Notes: generated by a model from the letters alone, not told the origin. DNA of 64,000 bases from Actinocorallia longicatena (GCF_039534125.1 NZ_BAAAUV010000007.1:1-64000), one strand, 5' to 3'; shown: positions 9,158 through 17,702, counted from the first letter of the stretch. Program-made: numbers and translations.

Positions 9158-9282
9158 TACCCGACACATGAACGGGCGGAAGGTTGAAGTGATGGTGGTC
9201 ACATTTCGGGGGAGACCAGAACTTTTCCCGATGAGCGCGACTCTGACTCCGCACTAGTCGCCGCGCCATTACGGGCGGCTCC

Positions 9283-9312
9283 GTGGTTTCGGGACGGACG
9301 TCCCGAAACCAC
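9283..9312 (+). promoter_or_regulatory. Perfect 13-bp hairpin in the leader of the secreted Ig-like gene
   Basis: GTGGTTTCGGGAC and GTCCCGAAACCAC are exact complements around a GGAC loop. The hairpin ends about eight bases before the ribosome site AGGAGAGG (start GTG at 9339). Its place suggests mRNA stabilisation, an attenuator or an operator. Confidence 0.5.
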
Positions 9313-9338
9313 GATCACCTAGGAGAGGAACAGTTCTC

Positions 9339-10661
9339 GTGCACAAGCGACTCATCAGCGGCGCCGTCGCCGCGACCGTCGCGGGCGGCCTGCTCCTGCA
9401 GGGCTCCCCGTCCTTCGCGGCTCAGGCGGTCTCCGCCGTTCCCGCCGTGGCCGCCGCCGCCCCCGCCAAGCTCGTCGCCGTCTCGGTGTCACCCCAGCGC
9501 ACCACCGCCGGTCACAAGATCAAGCTCGCCGCCACGGCGCGGGTGCCCCGTGGGGAGGCCGCCGCGGTCTTCGCCGAGATCAAGCGTCCGACCGACGTGC
9601 TGAAGATCCGGCTCAAGTCCCGCGGGCACGGCCGGTACACCGGATCCTGGACGGCCCGCGGCGACTTCGCGGGCAAGATCACCTTCCGTCTGGTCGGCAA
9701 GTTCGCCGACTCGACGATCAGCAGGAAGATCGATGTCAAGGGGAGGCCGTCGGTCTACGACGGCAAGGCCACCCCGCCCGAGGTGCTGCCCAACGCCAAG
9801 ACCACCCTGTCTGCGAAGGTCGTCGGACGCGGTGTCACCTCGGTGACCGCGGTCGTCGGCGCGCCCGGCGACCAGACGAACATCGCGCTGCGGCCGTCCG
9901 AGCGGCACAGCGGTTACGCCGTATGGAGCGGGCAGTTCACCGCGCCGGGCACCGACAAGCAGCTCAAGCTGCCGATCACCTATGTCGCCCGCAACAGCCG
10001 GGGCACGGCGCGGCTCACCACCGACGGCCTGACGGTCACCCCGCAGGCGCCGCCGGCTCCGGTCGTGGAGAAGGTCTCCGCGCCCGCGACGTCGGTCGTC
10101 TACAAGGGCGGCAACAAGTTCACCGTCACCGCGCAGGCGTCCAACGCCTCCGCCGGCGTGAAGATCTCCTACTGGGGGGCCGGCACGCCGTACCAGAACA
10201 TCGACATGAAGCTCGTCACCCCGGACGTCTACACCGCGACCGTGGTCGTCCCCGGCACCGCCAAGGGCAAGATCGACTTCAATGTCAAGGCCTACGGCAC
10301 GGCCGAGGTCAAGTCGGGCGGCTCCGTCGTGGTCAAGAAGGCCACGTGGCTGACGAAGTTCAACGCCTCGCCCGAGCCCGTCAAGAAGGGCAAGAGCATC
10401 AAGATCTCGGGCGTGCTGATCGGCCTCAACAGCGCCGGCACCGCCTACTCCGGTCTCAAGGGCGGCACGATCCAGATCCTCTTCCGGCCGACCGGCTCCA
10501 AGACCTACACGACGGTCAAGACCGTGACGTCCGGCTCCAGCGGCAAGATCTCGACGACCGTCACGGCGGCCGCGGGCGGCACCTGGTACACCAAGTTCGT
10601 CGGCACCGCCTACTGGAACCCCAGCGCCTCCGGCGGCGACTGGGTCAAGGTCACCGGCTGA
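9339..10661 (+). CDS. Secreted protein with Ig-like beta-sandwich repeats
   Basis: 440 residues starting at a GTG with a strong AGGAGAGG site. The first 28 residues form a Sec signal (MHKRL, hydrophobic core, FAAQA). The mature part is a string of about four beta-rich segments of roughly 90-100 residues, with Ala/Pro-rich links (PQAPPAPVVEKVSAPATS), many lysines and almost no cysteine. The last segment (KGKSIKISGVLIGL, then FRPTGSKTYTTVKTVTS) resembles the Ig-like domains often found in actinobacterial surface proteins. There is no catalytic motif and no sortase signal, so it is probably secreted or loosely bound to the wall. It precedes three wall-active enzymes, which suggests a structural or adhesive role at the envelope. 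Confidence 0.65.
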   Translation: MHKRLISGAVAATVAGGLLLQGSPSFAAQAVSAVPAVAAAAPAKLVAVSVSPQRTTAGHKIKLAATARVPRGEAAAVFAEIKRPTDVLKIRLKSRGHGRYTGSWTARGDFAGKITFRLVGKFADSTISRKIDVKGRPSVYDGKATPPEVLPNAKTTLSAKVVGRGVTSVTAVVGAPGDQTNIALRPSERHSGYAVWSGQFTAPGTDKQLKLPITYVARNSRGTARLTTDGLTVTPQAPPAPVVEKVSAPATSVVYKGGNKFTVTAQASNASAGVKISYWGAGTPYQNIDMKLVTPDVYTATVVVPGTAKGKIDFNVKAYGTAEVKSGGSVVVKKATWLTKFNASPEPVKKGKSIKISGVLIGLNSAGTAYSGLKGGTIQILFRPTGSKTYTTVKTVTSGSSGKISTTVTAAAGGTWYTKFVGTAYWNPSASGGDWVKVTG

Positions 10662-10685
10662 CACCCGTTTCGAAGGCAGAACCCT

Positions 10686-10720
10686 GAGGGCCCCGGCGCA
10701 TCGACCGCGCCGGGGCCCTC
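10686..10720 (+). terminator. Strong hairpin terminator
   Basis: GAGGGCCCCGGCGC and GCGCCGGGGCCCTC make a 14-base-pair perfect stem with a seven-base loop, 25 bases after the stop of the Ig-like gene. Confidence 0.75.
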
Positions 10721-10924
10721 TCCATGATGACGCAAGGCCGTTCCGGAGCGCGTAAGACGCGACGCGACCGGACCGTGTCCGACGCTGTGACCTGGGATGA
10801 CGGTGTCCGGGACAGTGTCGTACAGGCTGACAACACGATCTTGTTGTGGACAGGGGGCGCCGACCGGAACTGTGGGTCGGGCCACGGGGAGCCGATCCCC
10901 GGGGACCGAACACAGGAGGTAGAG

Positions 10925-11770
10925 ATGAGGGCGAGGACGTTCGCCGCCGGGGTTCTGGCGGCAGCGCTCGCCGCTTCGATGACCGGGGCGGCGGGGACTT
11001 CGGCGGCGGTGGCCGCGGATGCCAGGGCGCTCCCCAGCGTGAACATGGAGGCCGTCGTGAAGGCGGCCCAGATCGATCCGCGGCGGCGCGACAGCAAGCT
11101 GACGCCCGGGGCCAAGGCCGGGGTGCTGCTCGTCGAGAAGGCGCTGCGCGACCGGCACCTGCTGGACGCCCGCTGGGTGGACGGCTACTACGGGACGACC
11201 ACGGTCACCGCGTTCGCCAAGTACCAGAAGTCGCTCGGGTTCCGCGGCATCGACGCCAACGGGCTGCCGGGGAAGGCCTCGCTCGCCAAGCTCGGGGCCG
11301 GCCGCTTCAAGGTGACCCGGGCCATCGGCCCCGGCGGACGGGTGAAGTTCGGCAAGGCCGTCGTGAACGTCCGGACGCGGACCATGCTGAACGAGGCCAA
11401 GCGGCTGCTCGGCCGCAAGCTCGTCCTCGACCAGGGGTCCTACAATCCCGGCGGCGACCCCACGTCTGCGGGGACGCATGACGGGGGCGGGGTCGTCGAC
11501 GTGAGCGTCAAGGGGATGAGCGCCGCCACCCGCGTCTCGGTCGTGCGCGCGCTGCGCCGGGTCGGGTTCGCGGCCTGGGTGCGCAGCCCGCGGCAGGGCG
11601 ACTGGCCGTGGCACATCCACGCCGTCGCCATCAGCGACACCACGCTCTCCGCCCAGGCGCAGCACCAGGCGGGCGACTACTACCTCGGGCAGAACGGTCT
11701 CTCCGGCCGCGGCAAGGACGACGGCCCGAAGGTGACCATCCGTACCTGGGAGGAGTACCGGCGACTTTAG
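10925..11770 (+). CDS. Secreted peptidoglycan-binding protein with M15-like peptidase domain
   Basis: 281 residues from ATG 10925, with AGGAGGTAGAG upstream. A Sec signal (MRARTFAAGVLAAALAAS) is followed by a peptidoglycan-binding domain 1 (residues about 60-125: VLLVEKALRDRHLL, VDGYYGTTTVTAFAKYQKSLGF, GLPGKASLAKLG). The C-terminal half looks like a D-Ala-D-Ala carboxypeptidase/M15 fold: GTHDGGGVVDVSV supplies a His and an Asp, and WPWHIHAV the last His, as in zinc peptidases of that clan. The protein should trim or cleave wall peptides outside the membrane. It is followed by two more secreted wall-enzyme genes in the same direction. A short repeat, ACAACA/TGTTGT at 10830-10847, lies in its promoter region. 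Confidence 0.72.
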   Translation: MRARTFAAGVLAAALAASMTGAAGTSAAVAADARALPSVNMEAVVKAAQIDPRRRDSKLTPGAKAGVLLVEKALRDRHLLDARWVDGYYGTTTVTAFAKYQKSLGFRGIDANGLPGKASLAKLGAGRFKVTRAIGPGGRVKFGKAVVNVRTRTMLNEAKRLLGRKLVLDQGSYNPGGDPTSAGTHDGGGVVDVSVKGMSAATRVSVVRALRRVGFAAWVRSPRQGDWPWHIHAVAISDTTLSAQAQHQAGDYYLGQNGLSGRGKDDGPKVTIRTWEEYRRL

Positions 11771-11771
11771 A

Positions 11772-11787
11772 GCCTGTTCCGACAGGC
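11772..11787 (+). terminator. Short hairpin after the M15-like gene
   Basis: GCCTGT-TCCG-ACAGGC, a six-base-pair stem with a tetraloop, starts two bases after the stop codon. It may end or pause transcription or protect the 3' end; it is short. Confidence 0.35.
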
Positions 11788-11871
11788 CAAAGGAACTGTC
11801 CGGAATCCATCCGAACTCCCGGCCCCGACCGGCCATCCAAGATCACAGCTCCCCAGAAGAAAGAGATCGAG

Positions 11872-12765
11872 ATGCGTACGCTCAACAGGATCCTCACCGG
11901 AACGACCGTCGCGGTGGCGCTCGGCGGTGCCGTGCTCGCGACCGCCTCCCCCGCCTCGGCGGCGACCCGCAACGGCGCCTGCCAGACCGGTGAGTTCTGC
12001 TACTACTTCAACAGCAACACCAAGGGGTCGGTCTCCGACTTCACCGGCTCCGTCGGCGACTACGGCACCAAGCAGCCCGGCTGCTTCGACTTCAAGGGCA
12101 AGGGCGCCGGCAAGGGCAAGTGCATCAAGAACGCCGCCGCCTCGGTCTGGAACCGCAGCACCAAGACCGTCCGGGTCTACTTCAACAGCGGTTACAGCGG
12201 CACCTACCAGGACTTCAAGGCCGGCGCGAAGGGCAACCTCAAGGCGTCGCTGAAGAACCAGAACGCCTCGCACCAGTTCAGCCCGTCGAACTCCAAGCGC
12301 GTCAACATGTCGTACGCGCTGTACAAGGCGAGCGGCGGCCACATCAGCTGCAAGTTCGACGGCTACACCAGCACCTCCGGCCGTCACGAGGGCATCGACA
12401 TCGCGCGCCGGGTCGGCTCGGACGTCCACGCCCTGACCAGCGGCAAGATCATCTACATCGCGCGCGGCTTCAACGGCGGCCGTGGGCTCTCCACGATCTC
12501 CATCTACAACGCCTCGCTGAAGAAGACGGTCATCTACCTGCACTCCGCTCCGCGCTCCTCGCTGCGCGTCGGCCAGAACATCAAGCGCGGCCAGATCATC
12601 GCCGACGAGGCCTGGCACGGCGTGTCGTACGCCAGCGCCGCCCACACCCACGTGGAGATGCGCCCCGGCTACCAGAAGCTCGCCTCCAAGAGCGTCGGCG
12701 ACCCGGTCCTGACCAACCCGAACCCCAACGCGTTCTGGGTCTCCCAGGGCTACAACGTCCGCTGA
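11872..12765 (+). CDS. Secreted I36-type module fused to an M23 peptidase
   Basis: 297 residues. A Sec signal (MRTLNRILTGTTVAVALGG, cut after SASA-type residues) leads into a cysteine-containing module of the peptidase inhibitor I36 kind: NGACQTGEFCYYFNSN, then SDFTGSVGDYG and SVWNRSTKTVRVYFNS (about residues 30-140). The C-terminal half is an M23/LytM-like metallopeptidase: RHEGIDIARRVGSDVHAL (first zinc His and Asp), IYLHSA, and AHTHVEM (second His pair). Such enzymes cut peptide cross-links in peptidoglycan. The next gene begins with a nearly identical I36 module, so the pair arose by duplication. The I36 part may target the enzyme or restrain a protease; this is inference. Confidence 0.8.
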   Translation: MRTLNRILTGTTVAVALGGAVLATASPASAATRNGACQTGEFCYYFNSNTKGSVSDFTGSVGDYGTKQPGCFDFKGKGAGKGKCIKNAAASVWNRSTKTVRVYFNSGYSGTYQDFKAGAKGNLKASLKNQNASHQFSPSNSKRVNMSYALYKASGGHISCKFDGYTSTSGRHEGIDIARRVGSDVHALTSGKIIYIARGFNGGRGLSTISIYNASLKKTVIYLHSAPRSSLRVGQNIKRGQIIADEAWHGVSYASAAHTHVEMRPGYQKLASKSVGDPVLTNPNPNAFWVSQGYNVR

Positions 12766-12797
12766 CGCCCCGCGACCTCTGACGAAGGGAGGACCCC

Positions 12798-13742
12798 GTG
12801 TCCCCACGGATCACCCGGCTGATCTCGCGGTTCGCGGCCGTGACCACCGCGGCGGTGCTCGGCGGTGCGGCGCTCGCCGCCACCGCGACCCCCGCCTCGG
12901 CGGCGGCCCGCAACGGCGTCTGCCAGACCGGTGAGTTCTGCTACTACTTCAACAGCAACACCAAGGGGTCGGTCTCCGACTTCACCGGCTCCGTCGGCGA
13001 CTACGCCGCCAAGCAGCCGTCCTGTTACGACTTCAAGGGCAAGGGCGCCGGCAAGGGCACCTGCGTCAAGAACCACGCGGCCTCGGTCTGGAACCGCAGC
13101 ACCAAGACCGTCCGGGTCTACTTCAACAGCAACTACAAGGGGACGTACCAGGACTTCAAGCCCGGCGCCAAGGGCAACCTCAAGGCCGCGCTGAAGAACC
13201 AGAACGCCTCGCACAAGTTCCTCGGCAAGAGCTCGAACAGCTGCCTGAGCGACGGCACGAACACCCGGGTGCCCAAGACGATCCTGGTGTACCGGCAGTC
13301 GCTCAACCGGGTCGACCGGGTGTCGTTCAAGTACTACGTGAAGAACGTCCTGCCCAACGAGTGGTACTCGAACTGGCCCAAGGAGTCGCTCAGGGCCGGG
13401 GCGATCGCCGTCAAGAACTTCGGCTGGTACTGGTCGCTGAACTCGGCGAGCAAGACGCCGAGCGGCAAGTGCTACGACGTCACCGACCACACGACGAGCC
13501 AGGTCTACCGGCCCGGTTCGGCGACGGCCGCGACCAACGCCGCGGTGGACGCCACGTGGAACACCGAGATGACGCGCAACGGCAAGATCCTTCAGGCCCA
13601 GTACTGCCAGACCACGACGGCCTGCGGCCACTGGGTGACCGGCAACTGGATGTCGCAGAACGGCTCGCGTGACAAGGCGCGGGCGGGCTGGAGCCACTCC
13701 AGGATCCTGAAGTACTACTACCGCAACATCGTTCTCAGGTGA
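12798..13742 (+). CDS. Secreted I36-type module fused to a SpoIID/LytB domain
   Basis: 314 residues from a GTG with GGGAGGA upstream. After the signal peptide comes an I36-type module almost identical to that of the preceding gene, including 86 identical bases in a row (12920-13005 against 11979-12064). From about residue 165 it changes to a SpoIID/LytB-type domain: VDRVSFKYYVKNVLPNEWY, WPKESLRAGAIAVKNFGWYW and a final GWSHSRILKYYY. SpoIID proteins are peptidoglycan lytic transglycosylases acting on strands lacking stem peptides; the catalytic Glu expected near LPNEW is present. The pair of genes therefore offers two wall-cleaving activities behind one common targeting module. A terminator follows. 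Confidence 0.8.
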   Translation: MSPRITRLISRFAAVTTAAVLGGAALAATATPASAAARNGVCQTGEFCYYFNSNTKGSVSDFTGSVGDYAAKQPSCYDFKGKGAGKGTCVKNHAASVWNRSTKTVRVYFNSNYKGTYQDFKPGAKGNLKAALKNQNASHKFLGKSSNSCLSDGTNTRVPKTILVYRQSLNRVDRVSFKYYVKNVLPNEWYSNWPKESLRAGAIAVKNFGWYWSLNSASKTPSGKCYDVTDHTTSQVYRPGSATAATNAAVDATWNTEMTRNGKILQAQYCQTTTACGHWVTGNWMSQNGSRDKARAGWSHSRILKYYYRNIVLR

Positions 13743-13770
13743 CGACCCGCTGAGAACCCCCAGCTCCGAC

Positions 13771-13796
13771 ACCCCGCCGGGCCGCCACGGCGGGGT
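13771..13796. terminator. Terminator between convergent genes
   Basis: ACCCCGCCG and CGGCGGGGT form a nine-base-pair stem with an eight-base loop, followed by TTT on the plus strand. It lies between the SpoIID gene and the opposing HTH gene and may serve both. Confidence 0.75.
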
Positions 13797-13824
13797 TTCG
13801 GGCGTCCGGAGCCCGTTGCGGGCC

Positions 13825-14838
13825 TCAGGCGCCGTCGACGTAGAGCTGGAAGTTGATCGCGCGGTTGCCGGGGAAGGTGAACCGGCCGGCGGCGTCGACC
13901 ATCTTGAAGCGCGCGACGCACAGGCCCGGCTTCACCGGGGTGGTGACCTCGGTGCTGATGTCGACCGTCCCGCCGGGGGGCGTGTCCCTGATCGGCACGT
14001 GGGAGATGGTCTGGCACTGGTCGGCCTGCTGGGGGCTGTCGATCCGGCGCAGCCGGTAGCCCTTCCACGGCACGGTCCCGATGTTCTTGATCTGCCAGGT
14101 CTTGGTGACCGTCCGGCCCGCGTCGACGTGCGTGCAGTCGCCGAGCGTCACGTCCCTGACGAAGACGGCGGCGTCGCCCTCATGCTCCGGCGGAGCGGGC
14201 GGCGGATTGGGGAAGACCACCGGGCACCCGGCCGCGGCCGACGCCGGACCGGTCGCACTCGCGGTCGGCGTCTGCTTCCCCGGCTCCGACCCGCGGTCCA
14301 CCGCGACGAAGACGATCACCGCCCCCACCCCGATGGCCGCCGCGGCGAGCACGCCGACGACCGGCCGGGACCTCCTGGACCGCACCCCCACCGCGGGACG
14401 GGCCGGCGGAACACCGCCCCCACCGGGCGGCGGCACCGGAACGGGCGCCGGACCGGTGGTCCCCGCCGCACCGGTCCTGGGCTCGATCGCCAGGTGGACG
14501 GCACGCCGCTCACCGGTCCCCGTGGCCGAAGCCGTCGCCGCCGCCGCGGGACGCGCCGCCGGATCCGCGGCCCCCGCCGTCCTGACCGCCCGGTTGGCGG
14601 CCTCCCAGCGCTCCCGGAACTCCCCGGGCTCACCCCCGCAGGCCCGCACGAACTCGACGGTCGTCTCCCAGCTGGGAAGACGATTGCCCTTCGTGGCCTC
14701 ATGCAGAGTCGTGTGCGAGATCGCCCCGGATCGCCCGGACATCTCGCGAAAAGGTGGGTCGCCTACCGAGGCACGCAGTTCCCGCAGGTTCGCCGCGAAA
14801 CCCTCGATCGCCTCAGCCCGTGCACGCCTGTCGTCCAC
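13825..14838 (-). CDS. Membrane-spanning HTH protein with NBR1-like (FW) Ig domain
   Basis: 337 residues. The N-terminus (about 1-75) is an XRE-like helix-turn-helix: FAANLRELRASVG, SHTTLHEATKGNRLPSWETTVEFVRAC. A Pro/Ala-rich linker follows, then one membrane helix near residue 170 (VVGVLAAAAIGVGAVIVFVA). The outer part (about 220-337) resembles the four-tryptophan domain of eukaryotic NBR1: VTKTWQIKNIGTVPWKGYRL, then VPIRDTPPGGTVDISTEVTTP and CVARFKMVDAAGRFTFPGN. The topology would place the HTH in the cytoplasm and the Ig-like domain outside, a design for sensing or for cell-surface coupling. This HTH/FW arrangement is known from actinobacteria, but its function is unclear. It is divergent from the protease gene at 14987. 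Confidence 0.72.
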   Translation of the reverse strand: MDDRRARAEAIEGFAANLRELRASVGDPPFREMSGRSGAISHTTLHEATKGNRLPSWETTVEFVRACGGEPGEFRERWEAANRAVRTAGAADPAARPAAAATASATGTGERRAVHLAIEPRTGAAGTTGPAPVPVPPPGGGGVPPARPAVGVRSRRSRPVVGVLAAAAIGVGAVIVFVAVDRGSEPGKQTPTASATGPASAAAGCPVVFPNPPPAPPEHEGDAAVFVRDVTLGDCTHVDAGRTVTKTWQIKNIGTVPWKGYRLRRIDSPQQADQCQTISHVPIRDTPPGGTVDISTEVTTPVKPGLCVARFKMVDAAGRFTFPGNRAINFQLYVDGA

Positions 14839-14986
14839 CCGGCGAAGCTAACAGCACCCATGACCCTCACTCAACTCACAACCGTCGCGGGGGCCGTGGG
14901 ACGGGTGGGGTGAAGGGTGTGGGGATTCGTGGGGGTAATTCGGTTCTGTTCATCTTTCTCTCATCGGGCGCTTGTAGCTTGGAGTG

Positions 14987-15793
14987 ATGGAGCGGGAGGC
15001 GGAGAGGCCGAACGGTGCCGAGGCGCGGGAGTTCCGGGGGCGGGGCTCGCGGCGTGTGCTGGGCGTCGGGGTGGGCGTCGCCCTGCTCGTGGTGGTCGGG
15101 GTGCTCGGGTTCCGGGTGGGGGGTTCGGGCGAGGGGAACCGTGCTTCCTCGCCCACGCGGAGCCCGTCGGCGAGTGCCAGTGTCAAGCCGTCGGTCGCGG
15201 ACGTGTTCAAGCGGGTCGGGCCGTCGGTGGTCGTCATCCGGGCGGACTCCTCGCTCGGGACCGGGGTGGTCGCGGCCGATGACGGGACGATCCTGACCGC
15301 GCATCACGTGGTCGAGGGGGCGAAGAAGGTCCGGGTGACCTTCTCCGACGGGACCGAGGTGGCGGCCCGGGTCGCCTCGGCCGATCCGAAACGCGACATC
15401 GCGACGCTGGCGCCCGCCGGGCTGCCGGAGATCCTCGTGCCCGCGACGCTCGGCGGAGGCCTCCAGGTCGGGGCGGAGGTCGTGGCCATCGGCAATCCGC
15501 TCGGGCTGACCTACAGCGTCTCGTCCGGGGTCGTCTCCGGGCTGGACCGGCGGGCCGACTCCAAGGGCTCACCGGGCATGACCGGGCTCATCCAGTTCGA
15601 CGCCTCCGCCAACCCCGGCAGCTCCGGAGGACCCCTCCTCGACGCCCGGGGGCTGGTGGTCGGGATCGTCGTCTCGATCGCCGACCCCGGCCACGACGAG
15701 GCGTTCGCCGGGATCGCCTTCGCGGTGCCGATCGGCACCGCGCTGGGCGGCGCGGACGGGGAGGGACCGCCCGGGAACGGGCCTCAGATCTGA
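14987..15793 (+). CDS. Membrane-anchored trypsin-like serine protease (HtrA-like, no PDZ)
   Basis: 268 residues. A short basic cytoplasmic end precedes one membrane helix (VLGVGVGVALLVVVGVLGF, about residues 24-42) and a Ser/Pro/Ala linker. The protease domain shows the chymotrypsin-fold triad: His in LTAHHVVEG (about 105), Asp in KRDIATL (about 135) and Ser in NPGSSGGPL (about 212), with AIGNPLGLTYSVSSGVVSG typical of HtrA/DegP. No PDZ domain follows, so it is shorter than DegP. It should act outside the membrane on misfolded or regulatory proteins. It lies 20 bases upstream of moxR and could be cotranscribed with the MoxR-VWA genes. A GTG three bases upstream is an equivalent start. Confidence 0.8.
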   Translation: MEREAERPNGAEAREFRGRGSRRVLGVGVGVALLVVVGVLGFRVGGSGEGNRASSPTRSPSASASVKPSVADVFKRVGPSVVVIRADSSLGTGVVAADDGTILTAHHVVEGAKKVRVTFSDGTEVAARVASADPKRDIATLAPAGLPEILVPATLGGGLQVGAEVVAIGNPLGLTYSVSSGVVSGLDRRADSKGSPGMTGLIQFDASANPGSSGGPLLDARGLVVGIVVSIADPGHDEAFAGIAFAVPIGTALGGADGEGPPGNGPQI

Positions 15794-15813
15794 CCTGAAC
15801 GAGAAGGAACACG

Positions 15814-16815
15814 ATGACCTCGAACCCCCTGGGACCGTCCGCCGCCGATGCCGTGAACCCGCTCGAACAGGTGCTGTTCGAGGTCAAGCGCACGATCGTC
15901 GGGCAGGACGTGCTGCTGGAGCGGATGGCCGTCGCCCTGATCGCCGGCGGGCACCTGCTCGTCGAGGGGGTGCCGGGCCTGGCCAAGACGCTCGCGGTGA
16001 AGTCGCTGGCCGCGGCGATCGACGGGCAGTTCCAGCGGATCCAGTTCACCCCCGACCTCGTCCCCGCCGACCTCGTGGGAACGCGGATCTACCATCAGCA
16101 CTCCGGTGAGTTCCGGACCGAACTCGGACCCGTCTTCGCGAACCTGCTGCTGGCCGACGAGATCAACCGGGCGCCCGCCAAGGTGCAGAGCGCCCTGCTC
16201 GAGGTGATGCAGGAGCACCAGGTCACCATCGGACGGGAGACGTTCAGGGTGCCGCAGCCGTTCCTGGTCATGGCGACGGAGAACCCGATCGAGTCGGAGG
16301 GCACCTATCCGCTGCCCGAGGCGCAGGTCGACCGGTTCATGATGAAGGTCGTCGTCGGCTATCCGAGGCACGCCGAGGAGCACGCGATCGTCGACCGGGC
16401 GCTGCGTCCGCCCGAGGCGACCCAGCCGATGCTGGGCGCCGCCGACCTGGTCCGGATGCAGGAGCGGGCGCGGGAGGTCTACGTCGACCCGGCGATCGTC
16501 GACTACGCCGTGCGCCTGGTCACCACGACGCGTTCACCGGGGCAGGCCGGGCTCGGCGAGCTGGAGCGGTACATCACCTACGGGGCCAGCCCGCGCGCGT
16601 CGATCGCGCTCGTGGTCGGGGCGCGGGCCCTGGCGTTCCTGCGCGGACGCGACTACGTCCTGCCGCACGACCTGTCCGAGCTCGCCCTCGACGTGCTGCG
16701 CCACCGGATCGTGCTGTCGTACGAGGCGCTGGCCGACGAGATCGACGCCGACGCGATCGTCGCCCGGGTGCTCGGCGCGGTGCGGGCCCCCGAAGTCGTC
16801 CTGCAGAGCCGCTGA
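15814..16815 (+). CDS. MoxR-family AAA+ ATPase
   Basis: 333 residues with the full MoxR layout: Walker A LVEGVPGLAKTLA (about residues 50-62), Walker B LLLADEINRAPAKVQSALLEVM, sensor FLVMATENPIESEGTYPLPEAQVDRFMMKV, and the C-terminal lid with YGASPRASIAL. MoxR ATPases act as chaperones that load metals or assemble complexes containing VWA proteins. The following genes (DUF58, then two VWA membrane proteins) are its standard partners; the spacing to the DUF58 gene is two bases, so they form one operon. Confidence 0.92.
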   Translation: MTSNPLGPSAADAVNPLEQVLFEVKRTIVGQDVLLERMAVALIAGGHLLVEGVPGLAKTLAVKSLAAAIDGQFQRIQFTPDLVPADLVGTRIYHQHSGEFRTELGPVFANLLLADEINRAPAKVQSALLEVMQEHQVTIGRETFRVPQPFLVMATENPIESEGTYPLPEAQVDRFMMKVVVGYPRHAEEHAIVDRALRPPEATQPMLGAADLVRMQERAREVYVDPAIVDYAVRLVTTTRSPGQAGLGELERYITYGASPRASIALVVGARALAFLRGRDYVLPHDLSELALDVLRHRIVLSYEALADEIDADAIVARVLGAVRAPEVVLQSR

Positions 16816-16817
16816 CC

Positions 16818-17702
16818 ATGCGGGCCGCCTCCGAGAAACTCCTCCTCCGTCTGGAGTGGCGGGTGCTGCGCCGCCTCGACGGGCGGATCCAGGGCGCCCA
16901 CCGCACCGCGCACCGCGGGACGGGCATCGACTTCGCCGGGCTGCGCTCCTACCTGGAGGGCGACGACGCGCGGCACATCGACTGGAACGTCACCGCACGG
17001 CTGAACGAGCCGCATCTCCGGGTCTTCCACGAGGACAGGGAGCTGACGGCCTGGCTCGTGCTCGACCGGTCGGCGTCGATGACGGCGGGCAGGCCCGGAC
17101 GGGGAAAGCACGACGTCCTCGCCGAGCTCGCGCTGGTCCTCGCCCGGCTGTTCGGCCGGGGCGGCAACCGGGTCGGCGCCCTGTTCTTCGACACCGGCAG
17201 GCCCAGGGTCGTCCCGCCGGGCGCGGGCCGCAGGCACGTCCTGCGCATCGGCGCCGAGCTGGAGCGCACCGCCGAATCGCACCGCGGCGGGACCACCGAC
17301 CTGGCCGCGATGCTCGACGCGGTCGCGAACATCGCCCGCCGCCGCAGCCTGGTCGTCGTCGTGTCGGACTTCATCGGCGAGGGCGACTGGGAACGGGCGC
17401 TGCAACGGCTGGCGCGACGGCACGAGGTCGTGGCGCTCCGGGTCGTCGACACCGCCGACGACGTGCTGCCCGAGGCCGGGCTGATCGTCGTCGAGGACGC
17501 CGAGACGGGCGAGCAGCTCCTCGTCGACTCCGGCGATCCGCTGTTCCGGCTGCGGTTCCGCTCGGCCGTCGACGGCCGCGAGGCCCGCCTCGAGACCGGC
17601 ATGCGCCAGGCCGGAGTGCCCGTCCACCGCGTCGACACCGACCGCGACCTGGGCGAGACCCTCGTCGAGGTCGTCGCGAGAACCCGGAGCCGGCCCGCAT
17701 GA
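16818..17702 (+). CDS. DUF58 domain protein, MoxR partner
   Basis: 294 residues. The DUF58 signature GLRSYLEGDDARHIDWNVTAR (shortened: GDDARHIDWN) lies near residue 50, followed by LNEPHLRVFHEDRELTAW. The rest folds as a degenerate VWA domain: VLDRSASMTAG holds most of a MIDAS-like DxSxS motif (DRSAS), and VVVVSDFIGEGDW lies at the matching later site. Family members always accompany MoxR ATPases, and presumably act as adaptor between the ATPase and its VWA clients. Its stop overlaps the next start (ATGA). Confidence 0.9.
   Translation: MRAASEKLLLRLEWRVLRRLDGRIQGAHRTAHRGTGIDFAGLRSYLEGDDARHIDWNVTARLNEPHLRVFHEDRELTAWLVLDRSASMTAGRPGRGKHDVLAELALVLARLFGRGGNRVGALFFDTGRPRVVPPGAGRRHVLRIGAELERTAESHRGGTTDLAAMLDAVANIARRRSLVVVVSDFIGEGDWERALQRLARRHEVVALRVVDTADDVLPEAGLIVVEDAETGEQLLVDSGDPLFRLRFRSAVDGREARLETGMRQAGVPVHRVDTDRDLGETLVEVVARTRSRPA

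Noticed and set aside
10662..10924. Cyclic-di-AMP (ydaO) riboswitch before the wall-enzyme genes
   Set aside because: Such riboswitches precede wall hydrolases in actinobacteria, but the required conserved blocks are not visible here, only a few short hairpins.
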